Positions 36,063 to 44,773 of a stretch of DNA of 64,000 nucleotides are shown piece by piece. The translations under genes and the position numbers were made by a program. The stretch's first letter is position 1. Every line of letters starts with the position of its first letter. The stretch comes from Bacteroidales bacterium (GTDB taxonomy: Bacteria; Bacteroidota; Bacteroidia; Bacteroidales; Paludibacteraceae): NCBI GenBank assembly GCA_012518275.1, contig JAAYSS010000096.1:1-64000 (forward strand), written 5' to 3'. The notes beneath the pieces were generated by a model. It was not told where the DNA came from. It searched no databases and saw nothing but the letters and a program-made list of their open reading frames with translations.

Positions 36063-36347
36063 TTACATCATTATCATCGCCATAACCAAGTAGGGCAGGG
36101 CACTTATCATCATCCCGATACCGAGTTTGAAGTTATCTTGCTTGTAAAAAATAAAAACGCCGATTAAATTTGGCATGATGGACAGCAAAAATAATTTTCC
36201 GAGCATCACACTGGGAAACAGTTGTCGGATAATTTCAAAAAATGATGCATCTACCGGATAAAATCGTTTCAGATAAATCCACAGAAACAGCACCGGAAGG
36301 ATCAGTCCGAGAATAAATCCGTAAAGAAATCGATTGTAGCGGGACAT
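36063..36347 (-). CDS. Small membrane protein upstream of lpxB
   Basis: 94 aa with several predicted TMs; co-oriented with lpxB. Confidence 0.65.
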   Translation of the reverse strand: MSRYNRFLYGFILGLILPVLFLWIYLKRFYPVDASFFEIIRQLFPSVMLGKLFLLSIMPNLIGVFIFYKQDNFKLGIGMMISALPYLVMAMIMM

Positions 36348-36608
36348 GAGTAGATAATACGTGTGAAAATTTTTCTTTGCAAAAATACGGAAATTATTTT
36401 ACACACAAAATTAACAATTGAGAATGTCGTTCCAACTGCGGATGGAAGGGTCACTCTAGCTATTAAAATATGTGGAAATTGTCTTGAATTTATTCACACC
36501 CTAAGTAAGTTCGCTGATTAAATGCGTAAAATTGGACAAAACCATTTAAGTTGACAAAACGCGCAACTCGGGGTGCGATTTGTACGATGTTGGTGCTGAC
36601 TCTCTCTG

Positions 36609-38786
36609 TTAATACTTAACAGAACCTTTACCTGTTTTAGCAATGGAAGAACTGCACGCCGGATTGTTAAACAATGTCGGATTGGCTCCCAATACAGCTC
36701 CTTTTTCTAAGATTATAGCACTGTTACTGTTTTGAAGATCTATAAATGCCCCTTCTTCTACGCAAAGATATCCGCCTGATTTAACCACAATTTTTCCCCT
36801 TCCCTTTATGATTACACGGGCGCCTGCTTTTATCTGTAAAGTAGAACCGGAATCGACCACAAAAACCGATTTATTATTCAGTTCAAGCGTAGAACCGGAT
36901 TCAGCTATATAGGAACTATTATGTTTAAGTATGGTTGTGCCTTTCCGTTCAATTTTGAAGAAAGAGTTGTTTTTTGCCGTAAATAGTGTAGGGTTGGCAA
37001 ACACTTTTTGTCCGTTTACAAATATGGGATTATTTCTTTTGGTTGGGGTTAATCCTTGATCCAATAATACCGTGCAATTTGGATGGACAATAACTTGCTC
37101 ATTCAAAACTATATCTCCACACCAGCGTACATTGTTTTTTATGTCAAAATCATTCCATCGGATAGAAATTTTCACATCACCGTTTGCACGTTGTTCAAGA
37201 ATGCGGATGCAGAGTCCGTTTAAGTAGATATGGCGGTTGTCATCAACAGCTGGTTTAGATGAAAATGAAGAGCTGTTTTTATGCGTCAGCCATGGGGTGA
37301 TGGTGGGGTTGGTTGATAGGCTGATTTTGTCACCTTCGTAAAAAGCATCATATACCGATCCGAATGAGTGATAAGTAAAATATCCGAAATTTTCCTTTCC
37401 TAATACTTGGTTGTTATATTTTATCCCTACTATGTTTTTATATTCATTTAACTCTATCCTGTCATTCGAATTATTATCGGCGGGATGTGCATTAAATCCT
37501 GCGCCTGTAAATGGATTGGCGAAACTGTCATCAGTTATTGCTAAATCTCCATATCTGCCATCTCCTACGGGCCATTCGCTTTGATAGGTGCAGTCAAATT
37601 TTCCAAATCTGCTGATGGGAGAAATGTAGTTGGTTCTGCTTGAGAAGTCAGAAAAATCTTCGTTTCCCACTTGAATATTCAGATAGATGCCTCGCGGTAC
37701 TTTGCTCATAGGGGAGCCTACGCCGTGTTTAGACGGTACATATTCTACTTTATCGGGGAGCAGTTGGTGGTTTTCTATCCATATCCATTGTTCACGAGCT
37801 TTTGGATTTAAGGTGCGTACATAGGGAAGCTTAATCCGTACAGCGTCGTTGGTGGATGCAAAATCACGAAGTACGAACACTGCAGAATCTCCGATGTTTT
37901 GCCCATAAGTCAGGTTGCCGTTTTTCTCGTTGCCCTTTTCATCCCTGGCGCTAATTTTATGTTTTTGCGACGGGTGCTGCCATCCCAAGCGGTATCTGTC
38001 CCAGCCGTTATACCCTGGATGATACCTTGCGTTGCCGCTCAATATGCTATAACCCGGATAGTCTTCTATAAACAAGGGAGTGCCGCCGTTTCTCGGAGCG
38101 CTGTGAAAATTGTTAGAACCGACTATCCCATGAGCAAACTCATGCTGGAAAACAGTAATGTCGCTACTGTACATGAATATTCTATGTGCGAATTCCTTTT
38201 CGCCAATTTTTTTGTTAAACTTACCCCAATTGCCTTGTCCTCCGCTTCGTTTGGGACCGATAGAACTGTTTACACGCCAAAATATGGCGACAAAATCAAT
38301 CTCATTGTCTGGAATGTTCGGTTTTACTGAACCTTTGGGTGCATTTAGACTCCATTGATCAAAATCATTCGGAAATATCAGTCCGTCAGTAGTTTGGATA
38401 AGATGACCGCGATTGTATGTGTTCGCTAAGTATTCAAATACTTTCTTAAAACCATTATTTCTGTCCTGTTCTTTCAGCGGAATTTTTATCAACTTATCCC
38501 AATAGTGCATAGTTACATTCAGTGCGCCGAATGATGCTTCTGAAAAATAGCGATGAATAAAATCTTGATAATCTTTAATTAAACTTGGTTCCGGCATTTT
38601 TCCTTTCTCCCACCTGTTAACGTTTAATTCTAACGTATCTCCTTCAATCTCCGCAAAAACGGCAAAGATGCGGAAATTTCCTTTGGTAGGCAGATACCAT
38701 CCGTTGTGAGCGTGAATTGTAGATTGGCAAAACAAATTAAAGGATAGAGAAAATAGTGTTATTGTTGTTAATAATATTCGTTTCAT
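36609..38786 (-). CDS. Secreted zinc metalloprotease-like protein with a C-terminal beta-helix-like tail
   Basis: Signal peptide; FQHEFAHGIVGSNNFHS (HExxHG); C-terminal GSTLELNNKSVFVVDSGSTLQIKAGARVIIKGRGKIVVKSGGYLCVEEGAFIDL repeats. Confidence 0.75.
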   Translation of the reverse strand: MKRILLTTITLFSLSFNLFCQSTIHAHNGWYLPTKGNFRIFAVFAEIEGDTLELNVNRWEKGKMPEPSLIKDYQDFIHRYFSEASFGALNVTMHYWDKLIKIPLKEQDRNNGFKKVFEYLANTYNRGHLIQTTDGLIFPNDFDQWSLNAPKGSVKPNIPDNEIDFVAIFWRVNSSIGPKRSGGQGNWGKFNKKIGEKEFAHRIFMYSSDITVFQHEFAHGIVGSNNFHSAPRNGGTPLFIEDYPGYSILSGNARYHPGYNGWDRYRLGWQHPSQKHKISARDEKGNEKNGNLTYGQNIGDSAVFVLRDFASTNDAVRIKLPYVRTLNPKAREQWIWIENHQLLPDKVEYVPSKHGVGSPMSKVPRGIYLNIQVGNEDFSDFSSRTNYISPISRFGKFDCTYQSEWPVGDGRYGDLAITDDSFANPFTGAGFNAHPADNNSNDRIELNEYKNIVGIKYNNQVLGKENFGYFTYHSFGSVYDAFYEGDKISLSTNPTITPWLTHKNSSSFSSKPAVDDNRHIYLNGLCIRILEQRANGDVKISIRWNDFDIKNNVRWCGDIVLNEQVIVHPNCTVLLDQGLTPTKRNNPIFVNGQKVFANPTLFTAKNNSFFKIERKGTTILKHNSSYIAESGSTLELNNKSVFVVDSGSTLQIKAGARVIIKGRGKIVVKSGGYLCVEEGAFIDLQNSNSAIILEKGAVLGANPTLFNNPACSSSIAKTGKGSVKY

Positions 38787-38926
38787 TTTTCAGGGTTTGT
38801 TGCTAAAATTTTAAATTACAGCAAATAAATTATTAGTGTTAGATGTAGTGATAAGGTGGTGATGATAACTCCCTTACGCAAAGTGCATAAAGGAGTTCCA
38901 AAATGCCAATCTACTTCGTGTGGTTC

Positions 38927-39415
38927 TTATCTGTATCTTTTCTTTTTGCCGTTGTTTTTGTAATACTTTTTAGTTGCTTTTTTTGAACGTTTGTAGTAAT
39001 CCTTTTGAGCTTTTTTCATCTCTTTCTGATAAGCTTTTCTGTTTTTCTCCATCCGCTTATAATATTCTTTTTGAGTTTTGGAGTTCCAATACTTTGCACG
39101 GTGCTTGTGATTGTACTTGTACGGGTAGTCTGTGTGAATACTCATTTCTATTTGCGGAACGACTCTCAGGTTTATATTTCTATAAACTGTCGGAATTGCT
39201 ACGCTGGTAACCCAGTTTTGACCAGTCATGTAGAGGTATACGCCGCGATGAAGGTCGTAGTAGAAGTTTTGTTGTGGGAAGTAGATGTGTCTCGTCTTGG
39301 CTCTGTAACCATGCGCCGGAGCCCAAGGTGGGGGAGTAGCCGTGGTTTCCATCGGCATTGCTATCATTAGCGCTAATATTGCAACAAATGCAATAATTAA
39401 TTTTTTCGCTTTCAT
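38927..39415 (-). CDS. Secreted small basic protein, unknown function
   Basis: 162 aa; signal peptide, PPPWAPAHGYRAKTRHIYFPQQNFYYDLHRGVYLY, then a Lys/Tyr-rich tail. Confidence 0.7.
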   Translation of the reverse strand: MKAKKLIIAFVAILALMIAMPMETTATPPPWAPAHGYRAKTRHIYFPQQNFYYDLHRGVYLYMTGQNWVTSVAIPTVYRNINLRVVPQIEMSIHTDYPYKYNHKHRAKYWNSKTQKEYYKRMEKNRKAYQKEMKKAQKDYYKRSKKATKKYYKNNGKKKRYR

Positions 39416-39530
39416 AATCTTTCGGTTTTATGTGTTATTACTGGATTTTTATTACTTTTGTAAGAATGAAATCAAAAGTTATGCCAAGAGTGTTGAATAA
39501 TATACTAATAGATATTAAATTAATACGTGT

Positions 39531-39950
39531 ATGAAGTTTGAAGGAGTTCGGGTGTTTGTGTTGCCTTTCAAGCGGTTCAAAGAAGGTGCTGCATTTGCAT
39601 TGCCTGGCATCGGTATTTTTATCGGGAAAGGTTACGAAACAGATTACGAATTGCTTAGGCATGAGTTCGGTCATTTGCTGCAATATCGCAAATGGGGATT
39701 CTGGCTCTTTTGGAAACACATTGCACTCGACAGCTTTAAAAGTGCGCGCAAAGCTCGAAAACACGCTCACAATCACATGCACACGTGGACTGAATGGTCG
39801 GCTAATAGACTTGCCTACGAGTATTTTAATAAGCCTGCCGACTGGGACCAAAAACGCTATCCGATTATGTCCGTTTCGGAAGGTATAGCCGATACACCCA
39901 AATTCACAAAAAACAACGAAGATTTTTTGAAAAATTGGGTGGAGGCTTAA
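39531..39950 (+). CDS. Small HEFGH-containing putative metalloprotease-like protein
   Basis: ELLRHEFGHLLQYRKWG...HTWTEWSANRLAYEYF. Confidence 0.7.
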   Translation: MKFEGVRVFVLPFKRFKEGAAFALPGIGIFIGKGYETDYELLRHEFGHLLQYRKWGFWLFWKHIALDSFKSARKARKHAHNHMHTWTEWSANRLAYEYFNKPADWDQKRYPIMSVSEGIADTPKFTKNNEDFLKNWVEA

Positions 39951-40015
39951 GGTGGTTGATGACAGTGAAGTGTTCAATCAAGATAATCGTCAATTATCAA
40001 TCTAAATCAAAAAAT

Positions 40016-40987
40016 ATGTATCCATTAAAATTCAAACCTATTGTAAAAGATAAGATTTGGGGCGGTAGTAAGTTAGAAAAATTATATGGTAAAAAGCCTG
40101 ATGGGCTGCCTAATATCGGTGAAAGCTGGGAATTATCGGGCTATCCGAATGATGTTTCTGTCGTATCAAATGGGTATCTAGCTGGAAAAACATTACAAGA
40201 ATTGCTGGATACCTATAAGGAACAACTTGTTGGGAAGCGGGTGTACAGTCGTTTTGGTAATTCTTTCCCGTTGCTTTTTAAGTTGATTCACGCCGAAGAT
40301 AATCTTTCCATTCAGGTTCATCCTGACGATAAAACAGCCCTAAAAAGACATAATACGTTGGGAAAAACCGAAATGTGGTACGTATTGCACGCAGAGCCGA
40401 AGGCAGAATTAATCATTGGATTTAATAAAAATTATTCTAAAAAAGCATATTTGAAAGCGCTGGAAGAAGATAAAGTAGAGGAATTGTTGCGGCATGTTCC
40501 TGTTGAACCGGGTGATTGCTTTTTTATCCCAGCAGGACTGGTTCATGCCATCGGAAAAGGTATTGTCCTAGCCGAAATTCAAGAATCAAGTGATGCCACG
40601 TACCGAATTTACGATTACAAACGAAAAGATGTAGAAGGTAATGAGCGTGAGCTACATACGGAGCTTGCTCTGAGCGTAATTAACTTCAAAGCATCTAAAT
40701 ATCCAAAAACTGAATATACGCCTGTGCTAAATGAGTTTGTTCCGCTTGTTAAGTGTGAGTATTTTACAACAGAATTGTTGGATTTTAATAATAAAGTAAC
40801 GCTGCCTTATAATCTCACGGAGACATTTGTGGTTTATATGTGTTTGGAAGGTAATTTTGAAATTTCTGGAGGTACATCTATTACTCACGTAAAGAAAGGT
40901 GAAACGATTATGTTGCCGGCAGGAATGAAGTATCCGACGTTAATTCCGGATGGAAGAGCCAAAGTGTTGGAGGTTTTTATTGATTAA
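40016..40987 (+). CDS. manA: Mannose-6-phosphate isomerase, class I
   Basis: PLKFKPIVKDKIWGG, LSIQVHPDDKTA, FIPAGLVHAIGKGIVLAEIQESSDATYRIYDY; ATG 40016 preferred. Confidence 0.93.
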   Translation: MYPLKFKPIVKDKIWGGSKLEKLYGKKPDGLPNIGESWELSGYPNDVSVVSNGYLAGKTLQELLDTYKEQLVGKRVYSRFGNSFPLLFKLIHAEDNLSIQVHPDDKTALKRHNTLGKTEMWYVLHAEPKAELIIGFNKNYSKKAYLKALEEDKVEELLRHVPVEPGDCFFIPAGLVHAIGKGIVLAEIQESSDATYRIYDYKRKDVEGNERELHTELALSVINFKASKYPKTEYTPVLNEFVPLVKCEYFTTELLDFNNKVTLPYNLTETFVVYMCLEGNFEISGGTSITHVKKGETIMLPAGMKYPTLIPDGRAKVLEVFID

Positions 40988-40990
40988 ATT

Positions 40991-41761
40991 ATGAGAAACA
41001 AGAGAAAATTCAAAGTAAGACGTCGTCCTGAAAAAGAGATGATTTTCGGAACGAGAGCTGTGATAGAAGCAGTGCAGGCAGGTAACGAGATTGAGAAAAT
41101 TTTGATTCGTCGCGATATGACAAATGAGCTTTCACGTCAGCTTTTAGCAGCATTGGAAGGGAAGGTGGTACCGATTCAGAAAGTGCCTGTTGATAAGCTT
41201 AATCTGCTCACTTCTAAAAATCACCAAGGTGTAATTGCCTTTATTTCACCCATACGTTTTCAGCGATTGGAGAATATCATCCCGTTCGTGTATGAGCAAG
41301 GGAAAACACCGTTTGTGGTGGTATTGGACGGTGTTACCGACGTTAGAAATTTTGGAGCCATAGCTCGCACGTGCGAATGTGCCGGTGTGGATGCCATTGT
41401 GGTGCCGTCAAAAGGGGGCGCAGCCATCAATGCTGATGCTGTGAAAACTTCGGCGGGTGCGTTACTGAATATTGCAGTTTGTCGAGAAGAAAATCTTTGG
41501 GAAGCATTACGATTTTTATCAAACAGCGGTTTGAAATTGGTGGCAGCCACTGAAAAAGCAAAGCAAAACTACACCAAAATCAGTTACAAAGAGCCCATCG
41601 CACTTTTGTTGGGCTCTGAAGATGAAGGCATTGCAGATGAACATCTAAAACTTTGTAATTCATTGGTAAAAATCCCGATTCTTGGAAAGACTGAATCACT
41701 AAACGTCTCGGTAGCAGCCGGAGTGATGATTTATGAAATTGTTAGACAAAGGGGTGAGTAG
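40991..41761 (+). CDS. rlmB: 23S rRNA (guanosine(2251)-2'-O)-methyltransferase-like (SpoU/TrmH family)
   Basis: IFGTRAVIEAVQAGNEIEKILI, DGVTDVRNFGAIARTCECAGVDAIVVP, LLGSEDEGI, ILGKTESLNVSVAAGVMIYE. Confidence 0.9.
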   Translation: MRNKRKFKVRRRPEKEMIFGTRAVIEAVQAGNEIEKILIRRDMTNELSRQLLAALEGKVVPIQKVPVDKLNLLTSKNHQGVIAFISPIRFQRLENIIPFVYEQGKTPFVVVLDGVTDVRNFGAIARTCECAGVDAIVVPSKGGAAINADAVKTSAGALLNIAVCREENLWEALRFLSNSGLKLVAATEKAKQNYTKISYKEPIALLLGSEDEGIADEHLKLCNSLVKIPILGKTESLNVSVAAGVMIYEIVRQRGE

Positions 41762-41788
41762 TTTTGAGTTATCTTGTCGTTGGTCAAA

Positions 41789-41899
41789 TTATTCCAGATA
41801 AGCTTCTCGTTGCTGAACCTGTTGCCGTTTCATTTGATACGGTAAATATAATGAGATCAAAAAAGAGAAAAATATAAATGCATGATAATAATAGAGCAT
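41789..41899 (-). CDS. Candidate 36-aa small membrane protein
   Basis: Own reading of the minus strand: MLYYYHAFIFFSFLISLYLPYQMKRQQVQQREAYLE*; one TM plus a charged tail. Confidence 0.3.
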   Translation of the reverse strand: MLYYYHAFIFFSFLISLYLPYQMKRQQVQQREAYLE

Positions 41900-41988
41900 C
41901 TTTTTCTAACAAAATAAATTGAACTATTAGCCAAAAACGGTCATTATCATAGAATCACCAATAACGAATCACGAATACACTGAATATT

Positions 41989-42678
41989 ATGCAAATTCTT
42001 TACGAAGACAACCATATAATCGCAGTTAACAAAAAACCATCGGAAATAGTACAGGGCGATAAAACGGGCGACAAGCCACTTTCAGAGATTGTTAAATTGT
42101 ATATCAAAGAAAAGTACAATAAACCGGGTAACGTATTTCTGGGCGTAACGCATCGTCTGGACAGACCGGTGAGTGGCGTAGTTCTATTTGCTCGTACTAG
42201 CAAGGCTTTGACGAGGTTGAATGATATGTTCCGCAATCAGCAGGTAGAAAAAAAATATTGGGCAATCGTTAAAAATCGTCCAAAAGAATCGGAAGGGAGA
42301 CTCGAACATTTTCTCGTAAGAAATAGAAAACAAAATAAATCTTACGCTTATGATATGGAAAAGCCTAATTCTAAAAAGGCTACTTTAAGCTACAAGTTAA
42401 TTGCGTCATCAGAACGTTATCATTTGCTTGAAGTGAATCTCGAAACTGGTCGTCACCACCAAATCCGTTGTCAGCTTGCAGCTATAGGGTGTCCTATCAA
42501 AGGCGACCTTAAATACGGAGCATCTCGTTCCAATTCCGGTGGAGGCATCAACTTGCATGCTCGAACGGTTCGTTTTATCCATCCTGTCTCCAAAGAAAAC
42601 ATCTGTATTGAAGCTCCCCTACCTGATGACGATACACTTTGGAAAGTTTTTGATACGATGATACAGAAAAAGACCTGA
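41989..42678 (+). CDS. RluA-family pseudouridine synthase
   Basis: GVTHRLDRPVSGVVLFARTSKALTRLN, ETGRHHQIRCQLA. Confidence 0.93.
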   Translation: MQILYEDNHIIAVNKKPSEIVQGDKTGDKPLSEIVKLYIKEKYNKPGNVFLGVTHRLDRPVSGVVLFARTSKALTRLNDMFRNQQVEKKYWAIVKNRPKESEGRLEHFLVRNRKQNKSYAYDMEKPNSKKATLSYKLIASSERYHLLEVNLETGRHHQIRCQLAAIGCPIKGDLKYGASRSNSGGGINLHARTVRFIHPVSKENICIEAPLPDDDTLWKVFDTMIQKKT

Positions 42679-42708
42679 CTCCATTGAATGAAATCAGGTC
42701 TTTTATTT
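42667..42708. terminator. Bidirectional terminator between convergent rluA-like and POT transporter genes
   Basis: AAAAGACCTGA-CTCCATTGAATGAAA-TCAGGTCTTTT; the 5' arm contains the stop codon of the upstream gene. Confidence 0.85.
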
Positions 42709-42725
42709 TATATTTTAGTAGCTGT

Positions 42726-44255
42726 TTATTGTGCTACTCTTTCAAGCCATTTCAACATGGCAAGCATAATTCCCATAGAAAGCACACACGCAGCCACAAA
42801 TACCATCCAAGTACCTTGAATGGAGATGTTATCGTAGAAAATTGCACCTACAAATAGTAGTAGGTTAGCAAAACCGGTTGCACCCAGCCAAAGCCCCTGC
42901 ATCATGCCTTGATATTTCGGAGGTGCAACTTTGGATACAAATGAAATACCTAGCGGACTTATAAACAGCTCAGCTACGGTAAGAATAAAATAAGTACCGA
43001 TAAGTAGCCAAGGAGTTACTTTTTGAACTTCGGGAAGACCGCCCATTGCAGTAACTTCTGCTTTTGAAGGCAGCCCGATAGAACCAATTGTCATCAACAC
43101 AAATGCCGTAGCTGCAATTCCCATACCTATGGCTATTTTTTTAGGTGTAGAAGGTTCTTTGCCCCTTGCTCTGAGAGCAGCAAATACCGCCATAATTACA
43201 GGAGTAAGGAAAACTACAAAAAATGGATTGATGGATTGAAATAACTCTGCTCCTTTCAGCGTGGTAAAACCGAGATTGACATTGATGCCGCTTAAATTGG
43301 TGTAGTCTTTCGCAAAAAGCGTCAGTGTTAAACCATTTTGGTGGAATGAAAGCCAGAAGAAAAACACAACGGCAAATACAGCATAAAGTGCATACAATCG
43401 CTGTTTGATTTCTTTTGCATCCATTTCTTTCGTTTCTTTACCCACAACAGCTGTTTTCTCTGCCGGATTTTCAAATTTATGTTTATTGGAAAGATAAATT
43501 ATCATTGAAATTAACATGGCAAAAATGGCAACAACAAAAGCATAGTGGAATCCGGTGGTAAACACGTTAAGATACTGATTGGCAAATTCCATCATGTCAC
43601 TGCCTTGATAACCCACTTCGGCTGCAAGCGCTTGCAAATTTGCAGTTCCTTCCGCAGTAATTGTTCCACCTAATGCCGAGTGACACAAGTCGGGTAAGGC
43701 TGCATTGTAGTCAAAACCATTCTTCCCAACCCACCAGTTGCGTACAGCCACGGCAGCTGCCGGAGCAAAGATAGCCCCTACGTTAATAAACATATAGAAC
43801 CATTGAAAACCCGCATCGCGCATTGATGAATATTTCGGGTTGTCATACATCTGTCCTACGAGAGCTTGTAAATTTCCCTTGAAAAGTCCATTTCCAAAAG
43901 CAATGACCAAAAGTCCAAAACAAATAATGATTAAGAAGAGAACAAATTTGTCGGCAGGAACAGGAGTGGGAGTCGGGATAGCGATGATAAAATAACCGAG
44001 TGTCATTAAAATTAAACCATAAAAAATAGTTTTTTTAAAATCTCGTGTTTTATCAGCTATTAAGCCGCCGACGAAAGCTAATACATAGATTGAACTGTAA
44101 AAAATGGAGTAGATAATGCCCGTTGTTGTGGACGAAAAGCCAAATTTAGCTTGAAGAAAAAGCACTAAAATGGCCATCATGGTATAAAAACCAAAACGCT
44201 CTCCCATATTGGAAAGCGCAGCTCCAAGAAGTCCTTTAGGATGATTTTTAAACAT
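42726..44255 (-). CDS. POT-family proton-dependent oligopeptide transporter
   Basis: Multi-TM MFS; MGERFGFYTMMAILVLFL, GNGLFKGNLQALVGQMYD. Confidence 0.92.
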   Translation of the reverse strand: MFKNHPKGLLGAALSNMGERFGFYTMMAILVLFLQAKFGFSSTTTGIIYSIFYSSIYVLAFVGGLIADKTRDFKKTIFYGLILMTLGYFIIAIPTPTPVPADKFVLFLIIICFGLLVIAFGNGLFKGNLQALVGQMYDNPKYSSMRDAGFQWFYMFINVGAIFAPAAAVAVRNWWVGKNGFDYNAALPDLCHSALGGTITAEGTANLQALAAEVGYQGSDMMEFANQYLNVFTTGFHYAFVVAIFAMLISMIIYLSNKHKFENPAEKTAVVGKETKEMDAKEIKQRLYALYAVFAVVFFFWLSFHQNGLTLTLFAKDYTNLSGINVNLGFTTLKGAELFQSINPFFVVFLTPVIMAVFAALRARGKEPSTPKKIAIGMGIAATAFVLMTIGSIGLPSKAEVTAMGGLPEVQKVTPWLLIGTYFILTVAELFISPLGISFVSKVAPPKYQGMMQGLWLGATGFANLLLFVGAIFYDNISIQGTWMVFVAACVLSMGIMLAMLKWLERVAQ

Positions 44256-44424
44256 ACTTTTTGTGTTAATGATTTGTTATTTTTTATAGAAACATGCAAA
44301 CTTACATAAAAAAATCGATTATTTCATATGCTGACAGATAAAAATTAACCCGCTGGCCGTTCTAAAAATAATTAACGTGTCCGCTACCTCCGAATTCTAA
44401 TCGGTGGTTTGCTTATTAAAGCAA

Positions 44425-44573
44425 TCAAATAACTATAACATCTAATAATCCTTTTTCTTCGGTATAATCAACAGCACTGCTATACACATATTGTTCAGGC
44501 TTAAAAACCAATCTTTCTGCTGCAGGATTGTGAATTGAAAATCGACGTAGTCAAATTTATAGTTGCGACTCAT
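44425..44573 (-). pseudogene. Internally deleted REP-associated/IS200-like transposase relic
   Basis: Minus strand starts ATG AGT CGC AAC TAT AAA TTT (MSRNYKF) and ends, in another frame, HNPAAERLVFKPEQYVYSSAVDYTEEKGLLDVIVI*. The 149-nt span is not a multiple of 3. Confidence 0.65.
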
Positions 44574-44773
44574 GTCCTTGTATCTTTCTTTTGTTTTTAT
44601 AATTTAAAGTTGCAAATAATTTTACGACTTCATTGCAAACGTTTGAAATTAAAATAAAGATGATTTTGATATTCTTATAGTCGATTTAATCATTAATTGA
44701 AGTAATTTTGAACTGCAAAATAATTAATGTCATTATTTTCACAAACATAGATTTAATACCAAATAACAAACAC

